Positions 18,075 to 27,270 of a stretch of 64,000 nt of DNA are shown here, piece after piece. Below the pieces are notes generated by a model, which saw nothing but the letters and a program-made list of their open reading frames with translations, had not been told where the DNA came from and did no database searches. A program made the position numbers and the translations under genes. Positions within the stretch are counted from its first letter, which is position 1; each line of letters begins with the position of its first letter. This stretch comes from Microbulbifer sp. MI-G. Its GTDB lineage: Bacteria > Pseudomonadota > Gammaproteobacteria > Pseudomonadales > Cellvibrionaceae. The DNA is taken from contig NZ_CP098023.1 in assembly GCF_030440425.1 (NCBI RefSeq), positions 2,035,501 through 2,099,500 of the forward strand. Reading direction: 5' to 3'.

Positions 18075-18770
18075 ATGAGCGAGGAAAAAACCAACCTGGG
18101 CCGCCGCAAAGCCCTGCGTTTGATTGCGACCACCGCCGCTGCAGTTCCGGTGATTGGCTGTTCGGAGAAGATCGCGAAGGAGAGTGTAGTAAGGGAAGAC
18201 AGATCAACGGCAAAATCCGTAGAGAAAAAACTCGATGCGCCAAAGCAAACCCTGGCCAGGGGAACCCCTACGGACCCGGATCTGCTCAATCCAAAGGTGC
18301 CCTGGGAGATGCAGCTGGATGCGGGCGAGCTGGCGGTACTGGCGGCTTTGTGCGATGTGATTATCCCGGCAGATGCAGTTTCCCCAAGTGCTTCCTCTGT
18401 GGGGGCACAGAACTATATCAACGAATATGTCAGTGCGCCTTACGCCAACCACAAAGCGGATCTTGTCACCGTGCGTGGCGGCGTTGTCTGGTTGGATGGA
18501 GAGTCCAGGCGCAGGTTCAACGCGCCTTTTATCGAATTGAGTGAACCTCAAAAAACCGCGATCTGTGAAGACATCAAGTGGACCCGCACCGCAAAGCCGG
18601 AGTTTTTGGCTGGTGCGCGTTTCTTTGCCAAGGTCAGGGTTCTCACGGCAACCGCTTTCTACACCACTGAGGAAGGTATGGCGGATATCGGTTATGTGGG
18701 CAACAGGCCCATGGCCAGCTTCCCCGGAGCACCGCCCGAGGTACTAAAGCAACTCGGCCTGGATAGCTGA
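18075..18770 (+). CDS. Gluconate 2-dehydrogenase subunit 3 family protein, Tat-exported lipoprotein
   Basis: A 231-residue protein. The start at 18075, one base after the GMC stop codon, gives a twin-arginine signal (GRRKALRLI, residues 8-16) followed by a hydrophobic stretch and lipobox VIGC; the +2 residue is Ser. The domain after residue 75 has LAALCDVIIPAD, the signature of the gluconate 2-dehydrogenase small subunit (LacC-like). Such subunits are needed for export and activity of the flavoprotein. Tight coupling to the GMC gene supports a two-subunit periplasmic dehydrogenase. About 45 polar residues separate the lipid anchor from the domain, which would act as a tether. Confidence 0.85.
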   Translation: MSEEKTNLGRRKALRLIATTAAAVPVIGCSEKIAKESVVREDRSTAKSVEKKLDAPKQTLARGTPTDPDLLNPKVPWEMQLDAGELAVLAALCDVIIPADAVSPSASSVGAQNYINEYVSAPYANHKADLVTVRGGVVWLDGESRRRFNAPFIELSEPQKTAICEDIKWTRTAKPEFLAGARFFAKVRVLTATAFYTTEEGMADIGYVGNRPMASFPGAPPEVLKQLGLDS

Positions 18771-18939
18771 TGATCCCCTATGGCGTCAACCTGCAGGAAA
18801 GTGGGTAGCCATTTAAAAAATCGTAAACCAGGGACAGGTAGACCGGCAACCGGGGCCTATTCCGATAGCTTGGTATCAAGCATGCCGGGTCGAGAGGGTG
18901 AGCGGAAGGCCCGCACAATAATAAAAGAGGCATTAAGCA

Positions 18940-21720
18940 ATGAAAGAGAAATCCTTAACAGCAAACCGTCAAGTGAAATTATTGCGTACATCCGCCAGTG
19001 TGCTGGTGCTGTGCAGTATTGTCGGTATAACACAGGCGCAGAGCGCGGAGGAGGAAGTAACACAGAGCCCGGCTCTTGAGGAAGTTGTCGTGCTGGGTAT
19101 TCGCCAGAGCATGGAGAAAAACCTCAATGTGAAGCGATTTTCCAGCGCGGTTGTGGATTCAATTACCGCTGTGGATATCGGCAAATTTCCTGATAAAAAC
19201 GTGGCGGACGCCCTGCAACGGGTGCCCGGGGTTTCCATCGTGCGCAGTGGCGGTGAGGGCGCGCGGGTCAGTATTCGCGGCACTGCGCCGGAACTTACCT
19301 TCACCCAACTCAACGGTAATTATATCGCTACACCGGGTGATGATCCGTCACGCTCTTTTTCCTATACGCTGTTGCCGTCGGCGATGATTTCCCGCGCGGA
19401 TGTCTACAAAAGTCCCGAGGCAAAACTGGATGAAGGGGGAATCGGAGGTACTGTGGTTTTGCATACCCGCAGGCCCCTGGATCTGGATGCGGGTGAGGGC
19501 AGGGTGTCTGTGGAGACCACACATGCGGATGTCACCGGTAAGTACGAACCCCAGTTCACGGGTTTTTACTCCTGGAAAAATGAGGCGGAGACGGTTGGTG
19601 TGTTGTTTGGCTATTCCAGGCAGGATCGCCAGAATCGTGTTATCAGCACCTCGGTAGAAAACTGGGGTTGGCAGGGTGATGAAGCACCGCGGGAGGGCAC
19701 AGAGGCCAGAGGTCCCATGGTGGATATCGACGGTAATGAATACCGGGATTTTTATGCCCCCAGGGCCGTGGTGGGGAGTGTTTTTGAGGAGGATCGCACC
19801 CGCGAGGGAATGCAGTTCAGTGCCCAGTGGCGCCCGGTGGAGCAGTTGGAATTCGGTTTCAATTATTTCCGCTTTGAACTGGGGGGCAATTCGGAAAATT
19901 ATCGCATCGTATTTCCTGAGTGGAACTATGGTAATGCCATTGCCCCTGGCAGCCTCAAATTTGATGAGGATGGCGATACCTTGCTCGGTATCGGCATGCT
20001 GGACAGAGGCCAGGCGGAATTGCAGTCACCACAGGTAGCCGGCGACTATACCCGTGCGGAATACACTTCCGATACCCTGGATTTCAACGTCAGTTACCAG
20101 GGGGATGGTTATAGCCTGCGTCTGGTTGCAGGGCATACCAGCGCCGAAGGGGGACCCTCTGAGAAGCTGTTTGCGTCGGTGAACGCACGCTATGGTACCG
20201 TGACTGATTGGAGCTGGGATCTCAGCAGTGGCACTGCGGAGATTGTTACCAGTGCCGATCTGGGCGACCCCAATACCTATCCCCTGTACGACTGGTTCTC
20301 TTCTCACTGGGCCAGTAGTGAGGATCAGGAGCGCTACTACCAGATGGATGTATCCATCGATATGGATTATGGCTGGTTCAGCGCCCTGGATCTGGGACTG
20401 AAATACCGCGATCATGAAATTAACCGGCGGATTACCAGGCAGTCCTGGGACGATGACAAGCCGCCTTGCCCGACCATCAATTGGGGTGGTGTCGACGGAG
20501 CCTGTTATCCTTGGTGGCCGGATGACTCCTTCCACACGGATCCCAGTGGCGTGCCGGATACCATCGATATTCTTTCGGGTGGTCCGCTCGACAATATTAT
20601 TGGTGGCGTCAATGTGCCCGGCTTTGCCTACCTTAAGTTTGAAAAGCTGAAGGCCTTTCTCGATGAGACTTACGGCGATCCTACGGTTCTTATTGAGACG
20701 AACCAGGTGTATCGCATTGGCGAAGAGGTTACTGCGGCCTATGTACAACAGAATTTCGCCTCGGCCGTTTTGCGCGGTAACTTTGGTATTCGCGCCGTAC
20801 AGACCCAGCAGTATGCGCGTACTTTTGATAATATTGAGGGGGAGCTACAGGACGAGCCCAATGTTCGCGATAGCAGCAACACCGATATACTGCCGAGTGC
20901 CAATATTGCCTGGGATATTTCCGATCAACTGGTCATGCGTGCAGCCCTTGCGCGGGTTATCGCGCGGGTGGACTACTCCGACCTGGGCGGCTCTGAAACG
21001 ATCCACGCTCCATTACCCGATCCGAATAATCCGGATCTGCCATCGCCGGGTCCGAGGACCGGATATGCCGGTAACGCCGAATTGGAGCCTTACAGTGCGG
21101 ATCAGCTTGATCTGGGACTGGAGTGGTATTTCGATGATGCCTCGGCAATAGGATTAACTCTGTTTCAGAAGGACATCGCCTCTTTCGTGATCAACGGCAG
21201 TTCCATAGTCAGCAGGGAAATTAAAGGTGAAACTGTGGAGGTGGCCATGAATATGCCCCTCAACGGTACCGATGCCACTGCCCGCGGGGCGGAACTGTTT
21301 GCGCAGTATGCCTTTGATAACGGCTTTGGGGTGCTTGCCAACTACACCTATACGGATACAGAGTTGGCAGTGATTGATATCGAAGGCATTAAATCCAAAA
21401 CAGAGATTGCGGGTACCTCCAAAGACCAGTACAACTTGTCGGTGTACTATGAGACCAATGACTTCAGTGTACGGGCCTCCTATAACTATCGCAGCGCCTA
21501 TGCAGATGGTTTCCATAACGGTATCAATACCTTTACCGATGAGTACGATCAGGTGGATGTGAACGCTTCCTATAGCCTGATGGACTCCCTTGTGCTCTCC
21601 GCTTCAATTATCAACCTGACCGAGGAAAAGGTGGACCGTTACTGGGGGGAAAAGAATCGGGTGTATGGTTCCTACTATTCCGGTCGCCGCGCCTACCTGG
21701 GTCTGACGTATAGTTTTTGA
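18940..21720 (+). CDS. TonB-dependent receptor, Xanthomonas/Caulobacter carbohydrate type
   Basis: A 926-residue outer membrane receptor with a signal peptide ending near TQAQSA. The N-terminal plug contains GIRQSMEKNLNVKR, AVVDSITAVDIGKFPDKN and ALQRVPGVSIVR, the hallmarks of the TIGR01782 group, whose members often take up oligosaccharides. The C-terminus ends in GLTYSF, with the terminal Phe needed for barrel assembly. AGAGG lies ten bases before the ATG. It follows the dehydrogenase small subunit by 169 bases on the same strand and is the last gene of the locus, so it probably imports the glycoside that the locus degrades. Confidence 0.92.
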   Translation: MKEKSLTANRQVKLLRTSASVLVLCSIVGITQAQSAEEEVTQSPALEEVVVLGIRQSMEKNLNVKRFSSAVVDSITAVDIGKFPDKNVADALQRVPGVSIVRSGGEGARVSIRGTAPELTFTQLNGNYIATPGDDPSRSFSYTLLPSAMISRADVYKSPEAKLDEGGIGGTVVLHTRRPLDLDAGEGRVSVETTHADVTGKYEPQFTGFYSWKNEAETVGVLFGYSRQDRQNRVISTSVENWGWQGDEAPREGTEARGPMVDIDGNEYRDFYAPRAVVGSVFEEDRTREGMQFSAQWRPVEQLEFGFNYFRFELGGNSENYRIVFPEWNYGNAIAPGSLKFDEDGDTLLGIGMLDRGQAELQSPQVAGDYTRAEYTSDTLDFNVSYQGDGYSLRLVAGHTSAEGGPSEKLFASVNARYGTVTDWSWDLSSGTAEIVTSADLGDPNTYPLYDWFSSHWASSEDQERYYQMDVSIDMDYGWFSALDLGLKYRDHEINRRITRQSWDDDKPPCPTINWGGVDGACYPWWPDDSFHTDPSGVPDTIDILSGGPLDNIIGGVNVPGFAYLKFEKLKAFLDETYGDPTVLIETNQVYRIGEEVTAAYVQQNFASAVLRGNFGIRAVQTQQYARTFDNIEGELQDEPNVRDSSNTDILPSANIAWDISDQLVMRAALARVIARVDYSDLGGSETIHAPLPDPNNPDLPSPGPRTGYAGNAELEPYSADQLDLGLEWYFDDASAIGLTLFQKDIASFVINGSSIVSREIKGETVEVAMNMPLNGTDATARGAELFAQYAFDNGFGVLANYTYTDTELAVIDIEGIKSKTEIAGTSKDQYNLSVYYETNDFSVRASYNYRSAYADGFHNGINTFTDEYDQVDVNASYSLMDSLVLSASIINLTEEKVDRYWGEKNRVYGSYYSGRRAYLGLTYSF

Positions 21721-21729
21721 TATCCCGCG

Positions 21730-21759
21730 CCGTGTGAGCAGATCACTTTGCTCACACGG
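21730..21759. terminator. Strong hairpin between convergent genes
   Basis: An 11-base perfect stem (CCGTGTGAGCA and its complement) with an 8-base loop, 10 bases after the receptor stop codon and before the convergent pepD end. Neither strand has a T run directly after it, so termination may be Rho-assisted or the stem may mainly protect the 3' end. Confidence 0.6.
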
Positions 21760-21881
21760 TCTCGAATTCCTGTTGGGTGGTAAACGGTCCAATGGGAACT
21801 TTTGATTGACTGCCGGATAGTTTCTGTGCCGGTTTGGCATTCTTCCCTTGATCGCCCGAGGCTATCTCCACCGCCGGCAGG

Positions 21882-23354
21882 CTAGTTGCGGCCAGGGACT
21901 GCCTGTACCACCTTGATCAAGTAATCCCAGAAATTGGCAACGCTGTGGATATGCACCCGCTCTTCGGGGGAGTGTGCGCGGCGGATGGTGGGGCCGAAGG
22001 AAACCATGTCCCAGTTGGGGTAGGGTTTTGCCAAAAGACCGCACTCCAGACCAGCGTGGATCACTTTGACTTCAGGCTCTGCTCCGGTCATCTCTGTATA
22101 AACGTCTCTCATCAGTGCCAGTAGGGGTGAACTGGGGTTTGGGGCCCAGCCAGGGTAGGCATTGTCCAGCCTGGTTGTAGCGCCGGCCAGTTCGAAGCAG
22201 GCGGCAACGTCCAGACTGTGTTGGTCGCGGGCTGTGTCAGACAGGCTGCGCACCAGGCATTGGATCTGCACCTGTGGTTTGCCGTCCTTCTCAGCCGTGA
22301 CAACGCGGGCCAGGTTATTGGAAGTGTCGGCAACTCCTGTCAACTTAGTGCTCATGCGCGCCACGCCATTGGGGCAGCAACGAATGGCGCGAATCAGTTT
22401 CAGCTGGCTTGCGGCATCCATGGTACTGCCGGGTGCTTCTGTGGGCTCCAGTGTGATTGTGAGGTCCGCTTCGTTGTCAAACTCCTGCGAGAGACGTGCA
22501 CTTTCGCTGTCGATACTCTGTTGCAGTTTGTCCCGAGTCCCGGCTGGAATCACAAGGGTGCAAAAGGATTCGCGGGGAATGGCGTTGCGCAGGCTGCCGC
22601 CATCCAGCGCGGCAATGCGCAGCTCGGGGATTTTGCTCAGAGCCGTGTCAATAATACGGTTGGCAATCTTGTTGGCGTTGCCGCGCCCCTTATCAATGTC
22701 CAGGCCCGAGTGCCCGCCGCGCAGGCCGCGCACAGAGAGTGTAAAGACCTGGCTACCCACCGCTATAGGGTCCCGGGAGTAAGGGAGAATGGCATTTACA
22801 TCCACGCCCCCGGCGCAGCCGATATAGAGTTCCCCTTCATCCTCGGTATCCAGGTTCAGGAGCAGATCCGCCTCGAAGTTGCCCGGCTGCAGGTTTTTGG
22901 CACCGGTCATGCCCGCCTCTTCATCAATAGTGAGCAGTGCCTCCAGGGCGGGGTGGGGGATGTCGGTGGACTCCAAAAGGGCGAGGATGGCGGCGACGCC
23001 TATGCCATTGTCGGCACCGAGAGTAGTGCCTTTGGCGGTGACCCAATCGCCATCCACGTAGGGTCTGATGGGGTCGGTAAGGAAATTGTGTACTGTGCTG
23101 GCATTTTTCTGCGGCACCATATCCAAATGGCTCTGCAGGGCCAGGGTCTGGCGATCTTCCATACCCGGTGTCGCGGGCTTCTTGATAATCACATTGCCGG
23201 CTGTATCCAACTGCGCCTTCAGATTGCGGGCTCTGGCAAAACTGAGGGCGTACTCCACTACCCGCTCTTCATGTTTGGAAGGGCGGGGAATCTCACACAG
23301 TGCGGCGAAGTGTTTCCACAGAGGGGTGGGGGTCAGTGCAACAATAGGATTCAT
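21882..23354 (-). CDS. pepD: Aminoacyl-histidine dipeptidase (cytosol non-specific dipeptidase)
   Basis: A 490-residue M20-family metallopeptidase of the PepD type, close to the usual length. Zinc-site motifs are visible: QSHLDMVPQK (His ligand near 76), GADNGIGVA (Asp), DEEAGMTGA (Glu catalytic base and ligand), LDTEDEGELYIGCAGG, and HAGLECG near the C-terminus. It hydrolyses dipeptides such as carnosine and Xaa-His in the cytoplasm. GAGGT lies upstream of the ATG. It is convergent with the TonB receptor and upstream of nothing on its strand, so it appears to be a single-gene unit. Confidence 0.93.
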   Translation of the reverse strand: MNPIVALTPTPLWKHFAALCEIPRPSKHEERVVEYALSFARARNLKAQLDTAGNVIIKKPATPGMEDRQTLALQSHLDMVPQKNASTVHNFLTDPIRPYVDGDWVTAKGTTLGADNGIGVAAILALLESTDIPHPALEALLTIDEEAGMTGAKNLQPGNFEADLLLNLDTEDEGELYIGCAGGVDVNAILPYSRDPIAVGSQVFTLSVRGLRGGHSGLDIDKGRGNANKIANRIIDTALSKIPELRIAALDGGSLRNAIPRESFCTLVIPAGTRDKLQQSIDSESARLSQEFDNEADLTITLEPTEAPGSTMDAASQLKLIRAIRCCPNGVARMSTKLTGVADTSNNLARVVTAEKDGKPQVQIQCLVRSLSDTARDQHSLDVAACFELAGATTRLDNAYPGWAPNPSSPLLALMRDVYTEMTGAEPEVKVIHAGLECGLLAKPYPNWDMVSFGPTIRRAHSPEERVHIHSVANFWDYLIKVVQAVPGRN

Positions 23355-23549
23355 GGGTGACCTCGATCGTTTTGATAGATTGCCTGTTCCAGCCAGTGCT
23401 GTGGCGATGTTATTGCAGTTTGCAAATCAGCGGGTAGTGTAAATGACGATAAGTGGCTATCCAGAAACACCGGCGCAATGGTACTGACTTGCCGAAATGT
23501 CAACGGCCTGTGCCAAGAGAGTAACCCGTATCAGGCTCATCACAGCAGG

Positions 23550-23595
23550 GGAGAGCCCGACAGTGACCGGGCTCTCCAGGGCGGCTTTGCCCTGG
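23550..23595 (-). terminator. Tandem hairpins after the RNase II gene
   Basis: Two inverted repeats lie directly after the RNase II stop codon: CCAGGGC with its complement (23576-23595) and GGAGAGCCCG with its complement (23550-23577). They probably end transcription or stabilise the 3' end. Neither is followed by a T run on the minus strand. Confidence 0.5.
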
Positions 23596-25563
23596 TTATT
23601 TTTTTGCGGCGCTGTTGGCTTGCACATTCTCCAGAACCAGTTCGAAAGCAATGCGGCGCTTGTCCACATTCACAGAGGACACCTTGACCACAACCGCTTG
23701 TTCCAGTTGGAAACTTTGCTCATTGTGCGTGAGGGTTAGATGCTTGCCGTCGAAAGTCGGAAGGTTCTTTTTGTCCCCATTCATGCGCACAAATCCATCG
23801 ATGCCAAATTGATCAATGCGTACCCCGAGGCCGGCGCCAGTCACCAGAGTGATTTTGCCGGCGTAGGTGTTACCGATTTTATCCTGCATAAACTGGGCAT
23901 ACAGCCACTGCTCCAGGGCGCGCCTGGCCTGGCGGCCGCGAACTAGGCTGTTCTGCAGAGCCTCAATATGCACGTCGTTGAGGTCTGGGGTGTTACCCTG
24001 TTGAATAGCCGCATGCAGTACGCGGTGATTATACAGATCGTTGTACTTGCGAATGGGGGAGGTTACTGTGGCATAGGCGGGGAGTCCTAAACCCAGGTGT
24101 GCGCCGACCTTGTTATCGAGCAGGCCGGGGCGCAGCATGCGCTTCAGCACGGCCAGGAGGTTCAGCAATTGCGAATCATCCTGACTTTCCAGGTGCTTCA
24201 CCAAAGCCAGGTAGTGCTCCAGTTGGCCCAGGTCTTTCTCGGCATATTCTGGCAAAAGGGCTTTGAGGAGACTTTTTACCTCCCCCATACGTTCTTTGCG
24301 GAAACCCAGGTGCACAGAAAAGCAGCCCTGCTGTCGTTCCGCTAGTTTGGCGCCGATACTGATATTGGTGGCGAGCATGGCCTCTTCGACTATGCGCTGG
24401 GCAATATTGCGCTCCTGCCTTTCGATACGCGCAATTTTGCGCTGGCTGTCGAGCCAGATCTCATACTCCGGGCGATCCTCCATGGCCAGAGAATGGGTGG
24501 AGCGATAAGTGGCGCGGGCCTTATAGGTTGCGGCCAGATTGCGCAAGCTCTCTCTTTGCGCTTCGGGCACTGCGGTGTCATCACCCTCCAAAAAACCGCT
24601 GACTTGTGTATAGCTTAGTTTGTACTGGGAGCGGATCGCGGCAAATTCATAGTGGCTCCCACTGATACTGCCATCACGGTTGATATCAATATGCACAACC
24701 AGTACCGGGCGCAGCTCTCCGGGAATCAAGGAGACGAGATCCTCGCACAGATTATGTGGCAACATGGGCAGGGTTTCGCCGGGCAGGTATAGGCTGTGGG
24801 CGCGCTTGAAGGCTTCCTTATCCAGCGGGCTGTCTTGGCCGATTACACTACTGGGATCGGCAATAGCGGTATGCAGAGTCCAACCATCCTCCCGAGGGGT
24901 AACGGCAAGGGCATCGTCCATATCCTGAGTGCTTTCCGCATCAATGGTGACAAAGCCCAGTTCGGAGAGGTCCGTGCGCTCGGCAATCACAGACGCCAAT
25001 TGCCCGGCAAGGGTTTCCGACTGTTTCTGTGCCGCGGGGCCGAATTGCTCTGGCAGCTGGTACTGGGCAATTGTGTAGGCGTGCTCAATACCGGGCATCT
25101 CGGGTTTGCCGATAACGGACGTCACCCTGGCCTGGGCGCGCCCGTCCTTGAAGGGGTGGCGGTTGACCCTGCAAGCGATAAAGTCTCCGGGTTGGGCTTT
25201 GCCGCGGGCCTTGGGGGGGAGAAAGATCCAGCGGGTGAGGGAATGCTGGGTGGGCTGGATAAAGTGTCCCTGGCCACGCTGGATATATTGGCCGACAAGG
25301 TAGTCAAGTTCACTCTCAAGCAGGACATCCAGTTCCGCGCTGAGCTTGCCCTTGGGTCCTTCTGTCAGGCTGACACGAACCCGATCACCGGGGAAAACAC
25401 GTTCCATCTCATTGGGTGGCAGGAAGGCCTCCCGCCCATCCACCAGCACAACAAAACCGAACTTACCGTTGCTGCCGCGTACCTGGCCTTCGGCAAATTC
25501 CTTGCTGGAGCGAATATCGGTTTTCAGCTGTGAAAGCTGTTTCAGAGCGTCGGCGTTGAGCAT
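23596..25563 (-). CDS. rnb: Ribonuclease II family exoribonuclease
   Basis: A 655-residue 3'-5' exoribonuclease, the length of RNase II rather than RNase R. Cold-shock-like RNA-binding domains occupy about residues 20-180. The catalytic RNB domain has the acidic cluster in DAESTQDMDDAL (Asp208, Asp214, Asp216, Asp217), with YTQVSGFL and the conserved TSPIRKYNDLYNHR near 480. An S1 domain lies at the C-terminus (about 560-650). It degrades single-stranded RNA in the cytoplasm. It is divergent from the leucine dehydrogenase gene across 336 bases. The protein lacks the long basic tail of RNase R, which favours the rnb name. Confidence 0.88.
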   Translation of the reverse strand: MLNADALKQLSQLKTDIRSSKEFAEGQVRGSNGKFGFVVLVDGREAFLPPNEMERVFPGDRVRVSLTEGPKGKLSAELDVLLESELDYLVGQYIQRGQGHFIQPTQHSLTRWIFLPPKARGKAQPGDFIACRVNRHPFKDGRAQARVTSVIGKPEMPGIEHAYTIAQYQLPEQFGPAAQKQSETLAGQLASVIAERTDLSELGFVTIDAESTQDMDDALAVTPREDGWTLHTAIADPSSVIGQDSPLDKEAFKRAHSLYLPGETLPMLPHNLCEDLVSLIPGELRPVLVVHIDINRDGSISGSHYEFAAIRSQYKLSYTQVSGFLEGDDTAVPEAQRESLRNLAATYKARATYRSTHSLAMEDRPEYEIWLDSQRKIARIERQERNIAQRIVEEAMLATNISIGAKLAERQQGCFSVHLGFRKERMGEVKSLLKALLPEYAEKDLGQLEHYLALVKHLESQDDSQLLNLLAVLKRMLRPGLLDNKVGAHLGLGLPAYATVTSPIRKYNDLYNHRVLHAAIQQGNTPDLNDVHIEALQNSLVRGRQARRALEQWLYAQFMQDKIGNTYAGKITLVTGAGLGVRIDQFGIDGFVRMNGDKKNLPTFDGKHLTLTHNEQSFQLEQAVVVKVSSVNVDKRRIAFELVLENVQANSAAKK

Positions 25564-25899
25564 CGAGTATATCCCTGGGGTTCGATTTGGGCGCGGATTC
25601 TACCAGACCCAGTTGACGCCGTATAACGGGATCCTGCCCAAGGCGAAAGCCTTGCGTTGGTTGCCAGGGGCGCTGGCTCGCGCAGGAGGTTTTTTGACCA
25701 CTTGGTCCATTGTGTTCCTTTAAGAAAACCGTCCTAAGTAATAACGATATATATGAAGTTTTCGCTATTGTTTTGCCGTTTTGTGCAAAATATGCAAACT
25801 TTATCTGGTGAAGCAGGATATAATCTTACCCCTCAAAAAAATGATAAGGCTGTGGTTGTTCCCCAGCGCTAGAATCGGCCTTCCGGAGAGGAACAGTTA
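25564..25899. other. Divergent promoter region between rnb and leucine dehydrogenase genes
   Basis: 336 bases with an AT-rich centre around 25735-25850, where promoters for both directions are expected. GAGGAA precedes the plus-strand start codon. I see no clear operator or RNA element. Confidence 0.4.
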
Positions 25900-26985
25900 A
25901 TGAGTGTTTTTTCCCATTCCGCTTATGATAAACACGAACAGGTGGCGTTTTATCAGGATGCCAAGAGCGGTCTCAAGGCAATCATCGCGGTCCACAATAC
26001 GAATTTAGGGCCTTCACTGGGAGGCTGCCGTATGTGGCCCTATGTGGATGACGGCGAGGCGCTCAATGATGTGCTGCGCCTCTCCCGTGGAATGACCTAT
26101 AAGTCTGCCATGGCTGGTTTGAGACTCGGGGGTGGAAAATCGGTGATTATCGGCGATCCCCGTCAGGATAAGACGCCCGAGCTACTGCGCGCTATGGGTG
26201 AGTTCATCAACACACTCAGCGGGCGTTACATCACCGCGGAGGATTCCGGCACCAGCGTTGCCGATATGCGGGTTATCGGCGAGACCACAGAGTATGTATC
26301 CGGTCTGTTCGCGGGCTCGGAATACGGTGGTGACCCGTCGCCTTCCACTGCTTATGGCGTATTTGTGGGCCTCAAGGCCGCCGCACAGCACCGCTGGGGA
26401 AAAACCGACTTGAACGGTCTCAAAGTTTCTATCCAGGGAATGGGCAATGTGGGGTTCCGCCTGGGCAAGCTGTTGAAAGAGGCCGGCGCGGAACTCTTCG
26501 TTACGGATATTTTCCAAGACAATATCGATCGCTCGGTCAAAGAGCTGGGTGCCATTGCCGTAACCGCTGAGGAGATCTTCGATCTGGATGTGGATTTGTT
26601 CGCGCCCTGTGCCATGGGAGCCATTCTGGATGATGACACCATCGCCCGCTTGAAAGTGGGAGCTGTCGCCGGTGCCGCCAACAACCAGCTGGCCGAAGAG
26701 CGTCACGCCGAGGTGCTGCGTGAGAAAGGCGTTCTCTATGCCCCGGACTATGTGATCAACGCCGGTGGTATTATCGATGTTTATTACCAGCAGCAGGGAG
26801 ATTACGACGCCACCGAAGTGCGTGCCCATATTGAAGAAATCGGCAATACCATGCAGGAGGTGTTTGAGCGTGCAGATAACACCGGTAAAACCACGGCACA
26901 CGTGGCTGATCTTATCGCCGAGGAGCGTTTCGGCCACCATTCTTTGCCTAATGCCGAGAACAGATCCGGTACAGTAGCGGCATAA
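25900..26985 (+). CDS. Leucine dehydrogenase (Glu/Leu/Phe/Val dehydrogenase family)
   Basis: A 361-residue NAD-dependent amino-acid dehydrogenase, typical in length of leucine dehydrogenases. The catalytic lysine lies in GLRLGGGKSVI, the second in GMTYKSAMAG, and the substrate-binding EDSGTS follows. The Rossmann motif GMGNVGFRLG marks the NAD domain. It deaminates branched-chain amino acids reversibly to 2-oxo acids, or provides them by amination. It stands alone, with a strong terminator downstream at 27141-27164. GAGGAA lies upstream of the ATG. Valine or phenylalanine preference cannot be excluded from sequence. Confidence 0.9.
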   Translation: MSVFSHSAYDKHEQVAFYQDAKSGLKAIIAVHNTNLGPSLGGCRMWPYVDDGEALNDVLRLSRGMTYKSAMAGLRLGGGKSVIIGDPRQDKTPELLRAMGEFINTLSGRYITAEDSGTSVADMRVIGETTEYVSGLFAGSEYGGDPSPSTAYGVFVGLKAAAQHRWGKTDLNGLKVSIQGMGNVGFRLGKLLKEAGAELFVTDIFQDNIDRSVKELGAIAVTAEEIFDLDVDLFAPCAMGAILDDDTIARLKVGAVAGAANNQLAEERHAEVLREKGVLYAPDYVINAGGIIDVYYQQQGDYDATEVRAHIEEIGNTMQEVFERADNTGKTTAHVADLIAEERFGHHSLPNAENRSGTVAA

Positions 26986-27078
26986 TGGGTCTCTACAGTA
27001 CTCACAGGGGCGTATCCCCGGTAACCGCAGGTCGTCAGACCAAGCCGTTTGGTTTGAACAGTCCGGCGCAACAGAGGA

Positions 27079-27101
27079 GCCTACGGTTTCTTACCGTGGG
27101 C
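27079..27101 (+). other. Stable hairpin after the leucine dehydrogenase gene
   Basis: GCCTACGGT pairs with ACCGTGGGC (one G-T wobble) across a 5-base loop. No T run follows. It precedes the clear terminator at 27141 and may protect the mRNA end. Confidence 0.4.
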
Positions 27102-27140
27102 AACTGAGGCTTATCGCTTCTCTCTGTGTTGTAAGTATTT

Positions 27141-27164
27141 GGGCACTTCCGTGCCCATTTTTTT
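27141..27164 (+). terminator. Rho-independent terminator of the leucine dehydrogenase gene
   Basis: GGGCAC, loop TTCC, GTGCCC, then A and seven T residues: a canonical intrinsic terminator 156 bases after the stop codon and 107 bases before the next gene. Confidence 0.88.
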
Positions 27165-27270
27165 GTCCAAGCGGGACCCTGGCCGCGCACTGCATCGGCG
27201 GAAGGTTTTGTAGACAATGGCGGGGTAAGCAATTGCCCTGGCTCCGCTGTTATTGATTAGGAGTGAAACT

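Noticed and set aside
10362..21720. Idea that the glycoside locus was recently transferred
   Set aside because: No integrase, transposase, tRNA boundary or flanking repeat is seen, and base composition matches the neighbours apart from the AT-rich promoter regions.
22218..23360. 380-codon plus-strand frame opposite pepD
   Set aside because: pepD is a well-recognised enzyme; the opposite frame is a by-product of GC-rich codon use.
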